A stretch of 30,265 bases of DNA from JBAVVD01 sp049697115 (GTDB taxonomy: Bacteria > Acidobacteriota > Aminicenantia > Aminicenantales > UBA4085), in assembly GCA_049697115.1 (NCBI GenBank), contig JBAVVD010000032.1:1-30265 (forward strand), in the 5' to 3' direction. Position numbers and translations under genes: made by a program. The notes beneath the pieces are model-generated. The model was not told the origin of the DNA, did not search any database, and saw only the letters and a list, made by a program, of their open reading frames with translations. Within the stretch, counting starts at the first letter, position 1. Every line of letters begins with the position of its first letter. Below are positions 1-7,648 of the stretch, piece by piece.

Positions 1-138
1 TGAACTGTGGGTCAAGAGTGAAAATCGGGCTGTACCTTTTTGTCGAAAAGCATGCTGCACAACCGCTTTCTATACCCTCAATGAGGTTTTATCCCTGTTG
101 GTAATTTCCTAATGGCAATTTTGGGATTATCGGCGTCC

Positions 139-167
139 TTGACATTAAAACAATATTGTTTTTAAAT
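139..167 (+). promoter_or_regulatory. Promoter with palindromic operator before the S9 peptidase gene
   Basis: A TTGACA -35 box (139-144) is followed after 17 bases by TTAAAT (162-167) as a weak -10 box. The spacer is almost entirely filled by a perfect 16-base palindrome, AAAACAATATTGTTTT (147-162). A symmetric site between -35 and -10 is a classical repressor-operator position, so the downstream peptidase gene may be repressed by a dimeric regulator. The boxes and palindrome are seen directly; the function is inferred. No convincing gene was seen in bases 1-138. Confidence 0.5.
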
Positions 168-250
168 TCTCCGTGTGCCGCACATGTCTCAAATCGGGAT
201 TCGCCGATCATCAAAATCCCAGAATATTCATTTATGAAAGGAGTTTTTTT

Positions 251-2296
251 ATGAAGAGACTTATTATTCTCAATCTCGCACTTATGGTGATTCTGACTCT
301 TGGAGCACTGGGAGAAAAACCGGACGGAGAGAAAAGCGTCAGGCTGCTGTGTACGGATACTTTCATGCAGATGGAAAGCGTGGGGAGCCCGAACATTTCT
401 CCGGACGGAAAAAACATCCTATTCACCCGCGGATGGGTGGATCAGATGAGCGACCATATGAGGAGCAACCTCTGGATCGTGGATATCGAAGGGAAAAGAG
501 TCCGGGAGCTTACTCACGGAAACTGGAGGGATTTTTCGCCGGTCTGGTCTCCAGACGGGAAAAAGATTGCTTTTCTATCTGAAAGGGATGAAACAACCCA
601 GATTCATGTCATGTGGCTGGATACACGGGAAGTGGCCCAGCTCACTCATCTCGAACATGCGCCGGGGAATTTGACCTGGTCTCCGGACGGAAAAAAGCTG
701 GCCTTCACGGCGTTCATCGCCGACGAGAAACCAATTCTATCCGTTAAACTCCCTAAAAGGCCGGAAAGGGCCAAGTGGGCCGCGCCGGCTGTAATTATCG
801 ATCGGTTGTCATGGAGAGCGGATGGACGCGGCCCCCTGCCCAAGGGGTATACGCATATTTTCGTCATTGATGCCGAACTCGGCGGGACTCCCAGGCAGGT
901 CACATCCGGAGACTATTCCCACAGCAGCCCTGAGTGGTCGGCCGACGGTCAGAGGATTTATTTTTCCGCTATCCGCAAGCCCGATGCGGAATATCAGGAA
1001 AACGATTCCGAGATATATGCTGTGGACCTCAGGACACTGGAGATCAAGACTCTGACAGACAGAAAAGGACCGGACTTCGGACCTCGCCTTTCACCGGACG
1101 GTAAATGGGTGGCTTATATAGGCTATGACGACAAGAACTTTACAAGCCATCTTGCCAGCCTTTATCTCATGGATTCCGAAGGAGGCTCTAAAAGTCGGCT
1201 CGCCGGAGACTTCCCCAGCTCTCCTTTTAGTGGAGCCTGGGCGAAGGATAATTCTGGCCTCTATTATCAGATGCAGGAAAGGGGAGAGTCCAATCTCTAT
1301 TTTGTCTCCTTGCGTGGAGCTGTTAAAAAGATCACCAAGGGCGCCCATGTTCTTTCCAGAATTTCCATCGCGGGAAACGGACAGGCCGCTGCGACTCTGT
1401 CGACTCCCTATCGTCCGGGTTACCTGGTGACATTCAATCTGGCCAAGCCGGACCTTATCAAGGAACTCGTGGATGTCAACTCTGATGTCCTGGCGGAAAT
1501 CAAACTCGGGGAGATGGAAGAGCTCCGGTTCAAGTCGCCGGATGGACTGGATCTGCAGGGCTGGCTGATCAAGCCGGCTGAATTCGACCCCAACAAGAAA
1601 TACCCCCTGCTGCTCTGGATTCATGGCGGCCCGTGGGCGATGTATTCCGTGGCTTTTAACTGGGATTGGCAGAATTTTGCCGCCAGCGGATATGCTGTTC
1701 TGTACATGAACCCAAGGGGAAGCACGGGCTACGGGCAGGAATTTGTCAACGGCATTCAATATTCCTATCCTGGTAAAGATTATGATGATCTGATGGCCGG
1801 CGTTGATGCGGCTCTGGCCAAGGGATTTATCGATAAAGATAATCTTTTTGTCTGCGGGGGCAGCGGCGGCGGAGTCCTTACAGCCTGGATTGTCGGCCAT
1901 ACAAACCGCTTCCGGGCAGCCGTTTCCATGCGGCCGGTGATTAACTGGCATTCCTTTGTGGGAACGACAGATTACCATATGTGGTACAGGCAATTTAAAA
2001 CCTTTCCATGGGAAGATCCGACGGAATACGCTCTTCGCTCTCCTCTCCATTATGTGGCCAATGTGACGACGCCGACAATGGTCATGACCGGCGAAGCGGA
2101 TTTAAGGACTCCCATCAGCCAAAGCGAAGAATATTACCGTGCCCTGAAGATGCTGAAAAAGGAGACGCTTCTAGTGAGAATGCCCGAGGAGTTCCACGGC
2201 TGGCGGAGACCTTCCCACCGGCTTCTCCAGCAGCTTTATCTCATGGCCTGGTTTGAGAAATACCGGACGAATCCGGAGTTGGGAGAAAAGAATTAA
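251..2296 (+). CDS. Secreted S9 family (prolyl oligopeptidase-type) serine peptidase
   Basis: This 681-residue protein should cleave peptides (acylaminoacyl-peptidase or dipeptidyl-peptidase type), probably in the periplasm. The N-terminus has a charged start and a hydrophobic run of about 15 residues, typical of a Sec signal. Residues of about 45-400 carry five or so PD40/TolB propeller repeats with SPDGK-type turns (for example WSPDGKKIAFLS). The C-terminal alpha/beta-hydrolase domain has the nucleophile in GGSGGG (S538), the acid in GEADLRTP (D617) and the base in EEFHGW (H649), in the correct order and spacing. The usual family motif is GGSYGG, so the glycine after the serine is a mild variation. 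The reading frame stays open upstream to 173, but ATG 251 has an AAGGAG ribosome site at the right distance and begins the signal peptide. The exact substrate cannot be told. Confidence 0.93.
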   Translation: MKRLIILNLALMVILTLGALGEKPDGEKSVRLLCTDTFMQMESVGSPNISPDGKNILFTRGWVDQMSDHMRSNLWIVDIEGKRVRELTHGNWRDFSPVWSPDGKKIAFLSERDETTQIHVMWLDTREVAQLTHLEHAPGNLTWSPDGKKLAFTAFIADEKPILSVKLPKRPERAKWAAPAVIIDRLSWRADGRGPLPKGYTHIFVIDAELGGTPRQVTSGDYSHSSPEWSADGQRIYFSAIRKPDAEYQENDSEIYAVDLRTLEIKTLTDRKGPDFGPRLSPDGKWVAYIGYDDKNFTSHLASLYLMDSEGGSKSRLAGDFPSSPFSGAWAKDNSGLYYQMQERGESNLYFVSLRGAVKKITKGAHVLSRISIAGNGQAAATLSTPYRPGYLVTFNLAKPDLIKELVDVNSDVLAEIKLGEMEELRFKSPDGLDLQGWLIKPAEFDPNKKYPLLLWIHGGPWAMYSVAFNWDWQNFAASGYAVLYMNPRGSTGYGQEFVNGIQYSYPGKDYDDLMAGVDAALAKGFIDKDNLFVCGGSGGGVLTAWIVGHTNRFRAAVSMRPVINWHSFVGTTDYHMWYRQFKTFPWEDPTEYALRSPLHYVANVTTPTMVMTGEADLRTPISQSEEYYRALKMLKKETLLVRMPEEFHGWRRPSHRLLQQLYLMAWFEKYRTNPELGEKN

Positions 2297-2334
2297 ACAG
2301 ATATATCGTTGAATTGTCCTGGAATAAATAAAAG

Positions 2335-2354
2335 TAGACATTTGTCTAATTTTT
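2335..2354 (+). terminator. Possible weak terminator after the S9 peptidase gene
   Basis: A perfect inverted repeat TAGACA-TT-TGTCTA lies at 2335-2348, about 40 bases after the stop codon, and is followed by ATTTTT. The stem is short and AT-rich and the loop is tight, so it may equally be a binding site. Wider flanking arms TGTCCT and AGGACA also surround it. Confidence 0.3.
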
Positions 2355-2400
2355 AGGACAGGATAGATGGTCATTTCTTGACTTTTCAGGTGGAGGTTTT

Positions 2401-2420
2401 TGGCACGAATTTTGTATAAT
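2401..2420 (+). promoter_or_regulatory. Promoter: perfect TATAAT overlapping a sigma-54-like element
   Basis: A perfect TATAAT lies at 2415-2420 but no -35 box sits at the usual distance (TTGACT at 2378 is 31 bases away). Overlapping it, 2401-2416 reads TGGCACG-N4-TTGTA, which matches the sigma-54 -24/-12 consensus TGGCACG-N4-TTGCW at all defined positions except one (C to T). Transcription from here would give a leader of about 110 bases before the gene at 2539. Which sigma factor is used cannot be decided from sequence. Confidence 0.5.
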
Positions 2421-2538
2421 AAGAATTGGCCTGAAGAATGGAGATGTGTATCTCTATGATTTTAATAATCTTATGAAGGTATTGATATGATCGAACGGAC
2501 GGAAATTGAAAATTCCATATCCAGAAAGGAGAATAAGG

Positions 2539-5500
2539 ATGTTCTTTAACATAAAGTTGGCAGAAAATTTTAAGAGAATTTTCATTGTTTTGACCCTCTT
2601 CCTGGGAATTCTGGGACTAATGGTAGAGACAGGTTTTGGCCAGTATTTTGGCCGGAACAAGGTCCAGTATGAAAAATTCGATTATAAGATTCTCAAGACA
2701 GAGCACTTCGACATTTATTTTTATCCTGAAGAAAAAGAGGCTATTATGCAGGCGGCCCGCTTGGCCGAACGCTGGTACTATCGGCTTTCCCGAATTTTCA
2801 GTCAGAACCTGCGCAGCCGTCAGCCTCTGATTATGTATGCCAGCCATCCCCATTTTGAGCAGACAACGGTCATTCCAGAGCTGGTCGGCGAAGGGACGGG
2901 CGGTTTCACCGAGCAGTACAAACGTCGGATTGTCCTCCCCTTCAGCGGCTCTCTGGATGAAACCGACCATGTCATCGGCCATGAGCTGGTCCATGCCTTC
3001 CAGTATGATTTGATTTTCGGTGCGAAGGGAAGAATGGGCGGAGGCGGTGCGGTCATGCAGATTCCCCTCTGGTTCATCGAAGGCCTTGCCGAATATCTGT
3101 CAATAGGGCCGGTGGATGCCAATACCGCCATGTGGATGCGTGATATGGTCAAGAAAAAAAAGATGCCCGCGATCAAGAAACTGAACAACCCCCGTTATTT
3201 TCCCTACAGGTATGGCCATGCGGTCTGGGCCTACATCGGGGGAAGATGGGGAGACCTTATGGTGACCAGAATCATGAGGGAAGCCTTCCGGATGGGAGAT
3301 TATAAAAAAGCGATGGAAGCGAACCTGAAATTGACTCTCGACCAGCTCTCCAAGGACTGGCATGAAACTTTAGAAAAAGATTATGGCCCACTTATCCAGA
3401 CCAACCAGGACCCGGACTCACTGAGTCGCCTCCTCGTTAAAGGGAGTGAAGAAGTATACATTAATGTATCGCCGTCCATCAGCCCGGACGGGAAACGTTT
3501 GGTTTTTCTTTCCTCGAAAGATCTCTTCTCCATTGAGATGTTCATGAGCGACGCGCAAACAGGAAAGATCACTCAAAAAGTCACGAAAACGGCTGTCAAT
3601 CCGCATATTCAGAGCCTTCAGTTCATTAATTCCTCAGGGTCATGGGACTCCGAAGGACAGAGATTTGTTTTTGGGGCGATTAGCAAAGGCAAACCGATTT
3701 TGGCCTTTATCGATAGCAAAGGGAATAAAGTGGATAAAGAGATTGAATTTCCCGAGCTGGGTGAAATTTTAAATCCCACCTGGTCGCCGGACGGCCGTTC
3801 TATTGCTTTCTCGGGGCTGATCGGCGGTTTCACGGATATTTTTATTTACGACCTGGAGACGGCAAAACTGAGACAGATGACCCAGGACCCCTATGGGGAT
3901 ATTCATCCGGCGTGGTCGCCCGATGGACGCTCTATTGCATTCGTCACAGAGCGGTTTACCACGCATCTTCCCATTCTCAACATTGGCAATTACTCTTTGG
4001 CCCTGCTGGATCCTGTTTCCGGAGAAGTCCAACAGATTCAGGGCTTCAAAGGAGCAAAAAACATCAATCCGCAGTGGTCTGCGGATTCCAAAAGTATTTA
4101 CTTTCTGTCCGACCGAAACGGCATCACTGACATTTATCGCTTTGATCGAGAAAGTGAAAAAACTTATCAGATTACCAATTTTTATACCGGAGCGAGCGGA
4201 ATTACGGCACTGAGCCCGGCCCTTTCCGTGGCGGCCAAATCGAATCGGCTGGTCTACAGTCTTTATAATGAGGGAAGTTACAGTATTTATGCCGTGGAGT
4301 CTATGGAATTTCTTGTGGGAAAACCTGTAGAGGATATGCAGAGCCAGTATGGGGCCGCCGTTCTTCCCCCCAAGGACCGGCCTGGCTCTGAAATCCTTGG
4401 ATTGCTCAAGAATCCCCTTTTCGGTCTGCCGGAAACATCCAGCTTTCAGGTCACTCCTTACAATCCAAAACTGTCTGTGGATTATGTCAGCCCGCCTCAG
4501 CTCGGTGTCGGTATTGACCGGTTCGGCACATATGCGGGCGGAGGGATTGCCATCTCTTTTAGCGACATGATGGGATATCATAATCTGATGACCATGGCCC
4601 AGGTTTATAACCGTCTCATCGATTCGGCTGTTCTTCTCGGCTATCAGAATTCTCAACACCGGTGGAACTTTGGAGGCGTAGTGCAGCGGATTCCCTATGT
4701 CTATGGAGACTACGCCATTTACGACGAGTACATAGGGAATCTCCTCACCACTGTGGAAGAGGAACATCTGTTCCGGCAGATCAATTACGAGATTACCGGA
4801 TTCGCCATCTACCCTTTCAATCAGATCCAGCGGTTTGAGATTGCCGCCGGGTACCAGCTCATAGATTTTGACCAGGAGATTGTCACTCGCATCTACGCCT
4901 GGAACAGCAGCCAGCTCCTTTATGAGGATATCCAAAAATTGGAAGCTCCTTCCAGTCTTCATTTCGCTTATGTCAGCGCCGCTTTCGTTTACGACAGCGC
5001 CCAGTTTGGAGCGACAAGCCCGCTTATTGGCCAGAGTTATCGGTTGGAAGTCACTCCCATCACAGGTTCGCTCTCCTACTTCAATGTTCTCACGGACTTC
5101 CGGCGTTACTTCATGCCCATCAAGCCTTTTTCGCTGGCGTTTCGCTTCATCCATTACGGACGCTACGGAAAGGACGCCGATGATGAAAGGATCTGGCCGA
5201 TATTCCTCGGCTATGGAGACCTCATCAGGGGGTATAATTACAGCTCTTTTTCAGCCGGAGAGGCCACAGATATATTCGATCGGCTATTTGGCAGCAAAGT
5301 CCTAGCTGCGAATGCAGAGCTGCGTTTCCCTCTCTTCGGCGCTCTCAAGCTCGGAAGAGGATTCTATGGAATTTTTCCTGTGGATTTCATCGCCTTCTAT
5401 GATGTCGGCCTTGTCTGGGACAACGCAAATAAAGCCTGGTTTCTGGGAGGAGAGCGGAAGCCTTTGGCCAGCGCCGGAATCGGTTTGCGGGTTAATCTCT

Positions 5501-5595
5501 TCGGCTATGCCGTGGTTGGAGTCAATCTGGTCAAACCTCTCAGCCGGCCTCAAAAAGACTGGTATTTTCAATTTTCTTTCTGGCCGGGGTATTGA
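2539..5595 (+). CDS. Outer-membrane fusion: HExxH metallopeptidase-like domain, TolB propeller and C-terminal beta-barrel
   Basis: A 1018-residue protein with a signal peptide (about residues 1-35). A gluzincin-type peptidase-like domain follows, with HELVH (H148, E149, H152) and a downstream WFIEGLAEYLS motif (E181 or E185) that would supply the third zinc ligand. Residues of about 310-560 contain PD40/TolB propeller repeats (ISPDGKRLVFLS, WSPDGRSIAFSG, WSPDGRSIAFVTE, WSADSKSIYFLSD). From about residue 640 to the end, alternating aromatic and polar strands ending in a terminal aromatic (FSFWPGY) resemble a D15/BamA-like surface-antigen barrel. Together these suggest an outer-membrane-anchored protease or assembly/quality-control protein; the function is inferred. 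ATG 2539 is chosen because AAGGAG lies about 9 bases upstream and the signal peptide starts there; a TTG at 2506 is an unlikely alternative. Confidence 0.85.
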   Translation: MFFNIKLAENFKRIFIVLTLFLGILGLMVETGFGQYFGRNKVQYEKFDYKILKTEHFDIYFYPEEKEAIMQAARLAERWYYRLSRIFSQNLRSRQPLIMYASHPHFEQTTVIPELVGEGTGGFTEQYKRRIVLPFSGSLDETDHVIGHELVHAFQYDLIFGAKGRMGGGGAVMQIPLWFIEGLAEYLSIGPVDANTAMWMRDMVKKKKMPAIKKLNNPRYFPYRYGHAVWAYIGGRWGDLMVTRIMREAFRMGDYKKAMEANLKLTLDQLSKDWHETLEKDYGPLIQTNQDPDSLSRLLVKGSEEVYINVSPSISPDGKRLVFLSSKDLFSIEMFMSDAQTGKITQKVTKTAVNPHIQSLQFINSSGSWDSEGQRFVFGAISKGKPILAFIDSKGNKVDKEIEFPELGEILNPTWSPDGRSIAFSGLIGGFTDIFIYDLETAKLRQMTQDPYGDIHPAWSPDGRSIAFVTERFTTHLPILNIGNYSLALLDPVSGEVQQIQGFKGAKNINPQWSADSKSIYFLSDRNGITDIYRFDRESEKTYQITNFYTGASGITALSPALSVAAKSNRLVYSLYNEGSYSIYAVESMEFLVGKPVEDMQSQYGAAVLPPKDRPGSEILGLLKNPLFGLPETSSFQVTPYNPKLSVDYVSPPQLGVGIDRFGTYAGGGIAISFSDMMGYHNLMTMAQVYNRLIDSAVLLGYQNSQHRWNFGGVVQRIPYVYGDYAIYDEYIGNLLTTVEEEHLFRQINYEITGFAIYPFNQIQRFEIAAGYQLIDFDQEIVTRIYAWNSSQLLYEDIQKLEAPSSLHFAYVSAAFVYDSAQFGATSPLIGQSYRLEVTPITGSLSYFNVLTDFRRYFMPIKPFSLAFRFIHYGRYGKDADDERIWPIFLGYGDLIRGYNYSSFSAGEATDIFDRLFGSKVLAANAELRFPLFGALKLGRGFYGIFPVDFIAFYDVGLVWDNANKAWFLGGERKPLASAGIGLRVNLFGYAVVGVNLVKPLSRPQKDWYFQFSFWPGY

Positions 5596-5608
5596 TTTTC
5601 TTCTGCGG

Positions 5609-6232
5609 TTATTTCTTTTTGTGGTGAGAAATAATTTTTTCGAGGATCTGGTCTAGGGTCAGGGAAGGCCTAAAGCCCAAAGCCGTTCTGAGTTTTTCCG
5701 TGTCGGGAACCCTGGACCGGATGTCTTCAAAATCCTTTCCGTAAGCCTGTTCATAAGGAATGAAAACAAGGGAGGAATGACTCTGAGTCATGGCCTTGAT
5801 TTTTTCGGCCGCTTCTTTTATGGTGATTTCTTCTTCGCTCCCGACATTGAAAATCTCGCCGTTGGCTTCAGGTTTTTCCATGAGCCGCGTCAGAGCCCTG
5901 ACAGTGTCTTTCACCCAGCTGAAACTGCGCACCTGGCTTCCGTCTCCATAGACCGTCAGGGATTGTCCGGAGAGCGCTTGGCTGACAAAGCGGGGGATGA
6001 CCATACCGTAGGCGCCGCTCTGTCTCGGGCCTATAGTGTTGAAGAACCTGACAATGACAACGGGCAGCCCCATTTTTTTATGGTAAGACAGGGCCAGGTA
6101 TTCATCCAAAGCTTTGGAACAGGCATAGGTCCATTTTTTATTAACAAATTTAATCGGCGGATTTTCTATATAAAAAAGGATGCCGCCTTTTTTGCTCCTT
6201 GAATTATTTTGAAAGATGTTGAGAATATGAAT
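5609..6232 (-). pseudogene. 5'-truncated NAD-dependent sugar-nucleotide epimerase/dehydratase (extended SDR) remnant
   Basis: The frame encodes the C-terminal half of an extended short-chain dehydrogenase, of the kind acting on NDP-sugars. Recognisable parts are the catalytic YxxxK (WTYACSKALDE, near 6131-6105), then VVIVRFFNTIGPRQ, YGMVIPRFVSQAL, LTVYGDGSQVRSF, GEIFNVGSEEEITI and RVPDTEKLRTALGFRPS. Reading back past the YxxxK, homology-like sequence continues only to about 6190, and a stop codon sits at 6233-6235. The N-terminal Rossmann fold with the GxxGxxG NAD site, about 140 residues, is missing, and the next gene occupies the adjacent DNA. The only usual start codon is a TTG at 6109, which would leave 166 residues without the catalytic motif. 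It is most likely a dead fragment. It converges with the barrel-protein gene, with 13 bases between them. Confidence 0.8.
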
Positions 6233-6260
6233 TTATGTGATTTTTAATCAGGAGGCATTT

Positions 6261-6980
6261 ATGCGTCAGACATTCATAAGGACAGGCTTTGTTTTAGGAT
6301 TAATATTGTGTTTCTCACTAATTCCTTTTACCCGGGAAAAATCTGAAGAGACGACCAGCGAAGTGCCCGAGCTGACCGCTTTCCATGAGATCATCTATCC
6401 CATCTGGCATACCGCTTATCCGGAGAAAGACTATGCGGCTCTGCGGAGTTTTGTGCCTCAGGTGAATGAGCTGGCGGCTCAAATCTATACAGCGGTGCTT
6501 CCAGGGATTCTGAGAGACAAAGAGGCCAAATGGAGGGAAGGTGTAGCCCTGTTCAGAAAGGCCGTCGAGGACTACACAGCCGCCGCTTCAGGGGAAGACA
6601 ATGATGCGCTTCTGATCGTAGCGGAGGCCCTCCACTTCCGATACGAGTCTCTCGTCAAATTAATCCGGCCCGTCCTTAAAGAAATCGATGAATTTCATAA
6701 AGTATTGTATGTGGTCTATCACAAGTTCCTTCCGGATCAGGACTACGCAAACATTCAATCGGTGAGCGAAGATATGGCCCTCAAAGCCGAGGCGATCACC
6801 CGGGCGGCTCTTCCCAAGAGGCTGGAATCCAAAGCCGAGCCGTTCAAGACTGCCTCAACGGAGTTGTTGGAATCCGTAAAAGAGCTGGCTTCAGTCGGCT
6901 CCTCCGAAGACAAGGCGGCTATTGAAAAGGCCGTGGAAAAGATCCATACAAAGTACCAGGCTTTAGAAAAGATTTTTTAA
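6261..6980 (+). CDS. Secreted helical protein with two 104-residue His-containing repeats, unknown function
   Basis: I do not recognise this 239-residue family. An N-terminal hydrophobic run (residues 6-22) suggests export, and no lipobox is clear. The mature part is predicted helical and consists of two tandem copies with a period of exactly 104 residues. FHEIIYPIWHTAYPEKDY aligns with FHKVLYVVYHKFLPDQDY, ALHFRYE aligns with KIHTKYQ, and the VLP and ALP turns also align. Three histidines per copy are conserved (H42/H146, H50/H154, H125/H229), along with a tyrosine (Y128/Y232) and an Asp-Tyr pair (57-58/161-162). This looks like a duplicated helix bundle binding a metal or a haem without CXXCH; that is inference. 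The start is set by AGGAGG just upstream of ATG 6261. Confidence 0.85.
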   Translation: MRQTFIRTGFVLGLILCFSLIPFTREKSEETTSEVPELTAFHEIIYPIWHTAYPEKDYAALRSFVPQVNELAAQIYTAVLPGILRDKEAKWREGVALFRKAVEDYTAAASGEDNDALLIVAEALHFRYESLVKLIRPVLKEIDEFHKVLYVVYHKFLPDQDYANIQSVSEDMALKAEAITRAALPKRLESKAEPFKTASTELLESVKELASVGSSEDKAAIEKAVEKIHTKYQALEKIF

Positions 6981-7017
6981 CGGATTCTGGAATAAACCGC
7001 GAAAGGAAATTCTGGAC

Positions 7018-7617
7018 CTACTCCGGCTTTATCCGCACTGTCGCTTTTTGAGTAACGATATAGGTTATTCCTATGGCGCCGGATATGCCGGAATAATCGC
7101 CGATGACAGACCAATATAATTTTAAGCTGGCGGAAAGTCGATTCAAGAAATAGACCTGGAAACCCAGAAACGGCGCCGCATAGAGTCCGCTTTTCAGAGG
7201 GCCCAAGTAGTCATTGCCCAGTTCATTCGTAATCGAAAGGAAAGAATAACCCAGACTCTGTCCCACACAGAGATCCAGGTTTTCTAATTTATTAAAATTA
7301 AAATGGTAGACTATATTCACGGCGGGTTGGATAGTCTGGAAAGTGAATTTCCCGCCAAAAATTCCCAGGTAATCACTCCATTTGTAAAACGTAAATGTGG
7401 TGCCGACTCCAATGTGGTCGGTTATGGCAATCTCGGCACTGGCACTGATGGGCAACATCTTGTCGAACGGATCGGTGGTGGCATAGTAGGATTGGGTACC
7501 GATATGGCCGGATAGATTTATAAAGAATGAATTTTTAGAGAATTTTTTATCTCCTGCAAAAATGGAAGACGGAATCCAGCCGACAATGAAAAAAAGAATC
7601 ATTATTTTGGATCTCAT
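7018..7617 (-). CDS. Small predicted outer-membrane protein, unknown function
   Basis: A 199-residue protein with a clear signal peptide (MRSKIMILFFIVGWIPSSIFA, cleavage probably after SIFA). The rest alternates aromatic/hydrophobic and polar residues with glycine-rich turns, for example GVGTTFTFYKWSDYLGIFGGKFTF and KSGLYAAPFLGFQVYF, as expected for an eight- to ten-strand beta-barrel of the OmpW/opacity-protein size class. A good AGGAG lies upstream of ATG 7617. It lies 31 bases downstream of the ClC gene on the same strand and may be co-transcribed with it. No substrate or partner can be inferred. Confidence 0.8.
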   Translation of the reverse strand: MRSKIMILFFIVGWIPSSIFAGDKKFSKNSFFINLSGHIGTQSYYATTDPFDKMLPISASAEIAITDHIGVGTTFTFYKWSDYLGIFGGKFTFQTIQPAVNIVYHFNFNKLENLDLCVGQSLGYSFLSITNELGNDYLGPLKSGLYAAPFLGFQVYFLNRLSASLKLYWSVIGDYSGISGAIGITYIVTQKATVRIKPE

Positions 7618-7648
7618 GGAACTTCTCCTCTCCGTTCAGTGCATTTTT

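Noticed and set aside
1091..2050. Long open frame (319 codons) antisense to the S9 peptidase
   Set aside because: It lies wholly opposite a gene with an intact catalytic triad and has no recognisable motif or ribosome site.
2506..2538. TTG start extending the barrel fusion protein by 11 residues
   Set aside because: ATG 2539 has AAGGAG at the right spacing and begins the signal peptide.
3769..5154. Open frame of 461 codons antisense to the barrel fusion protein
   Set aside because: It is opposite a well-supported gene and its composition (many Arg, Ile, Gly, His) looks like reverse-frame noise.
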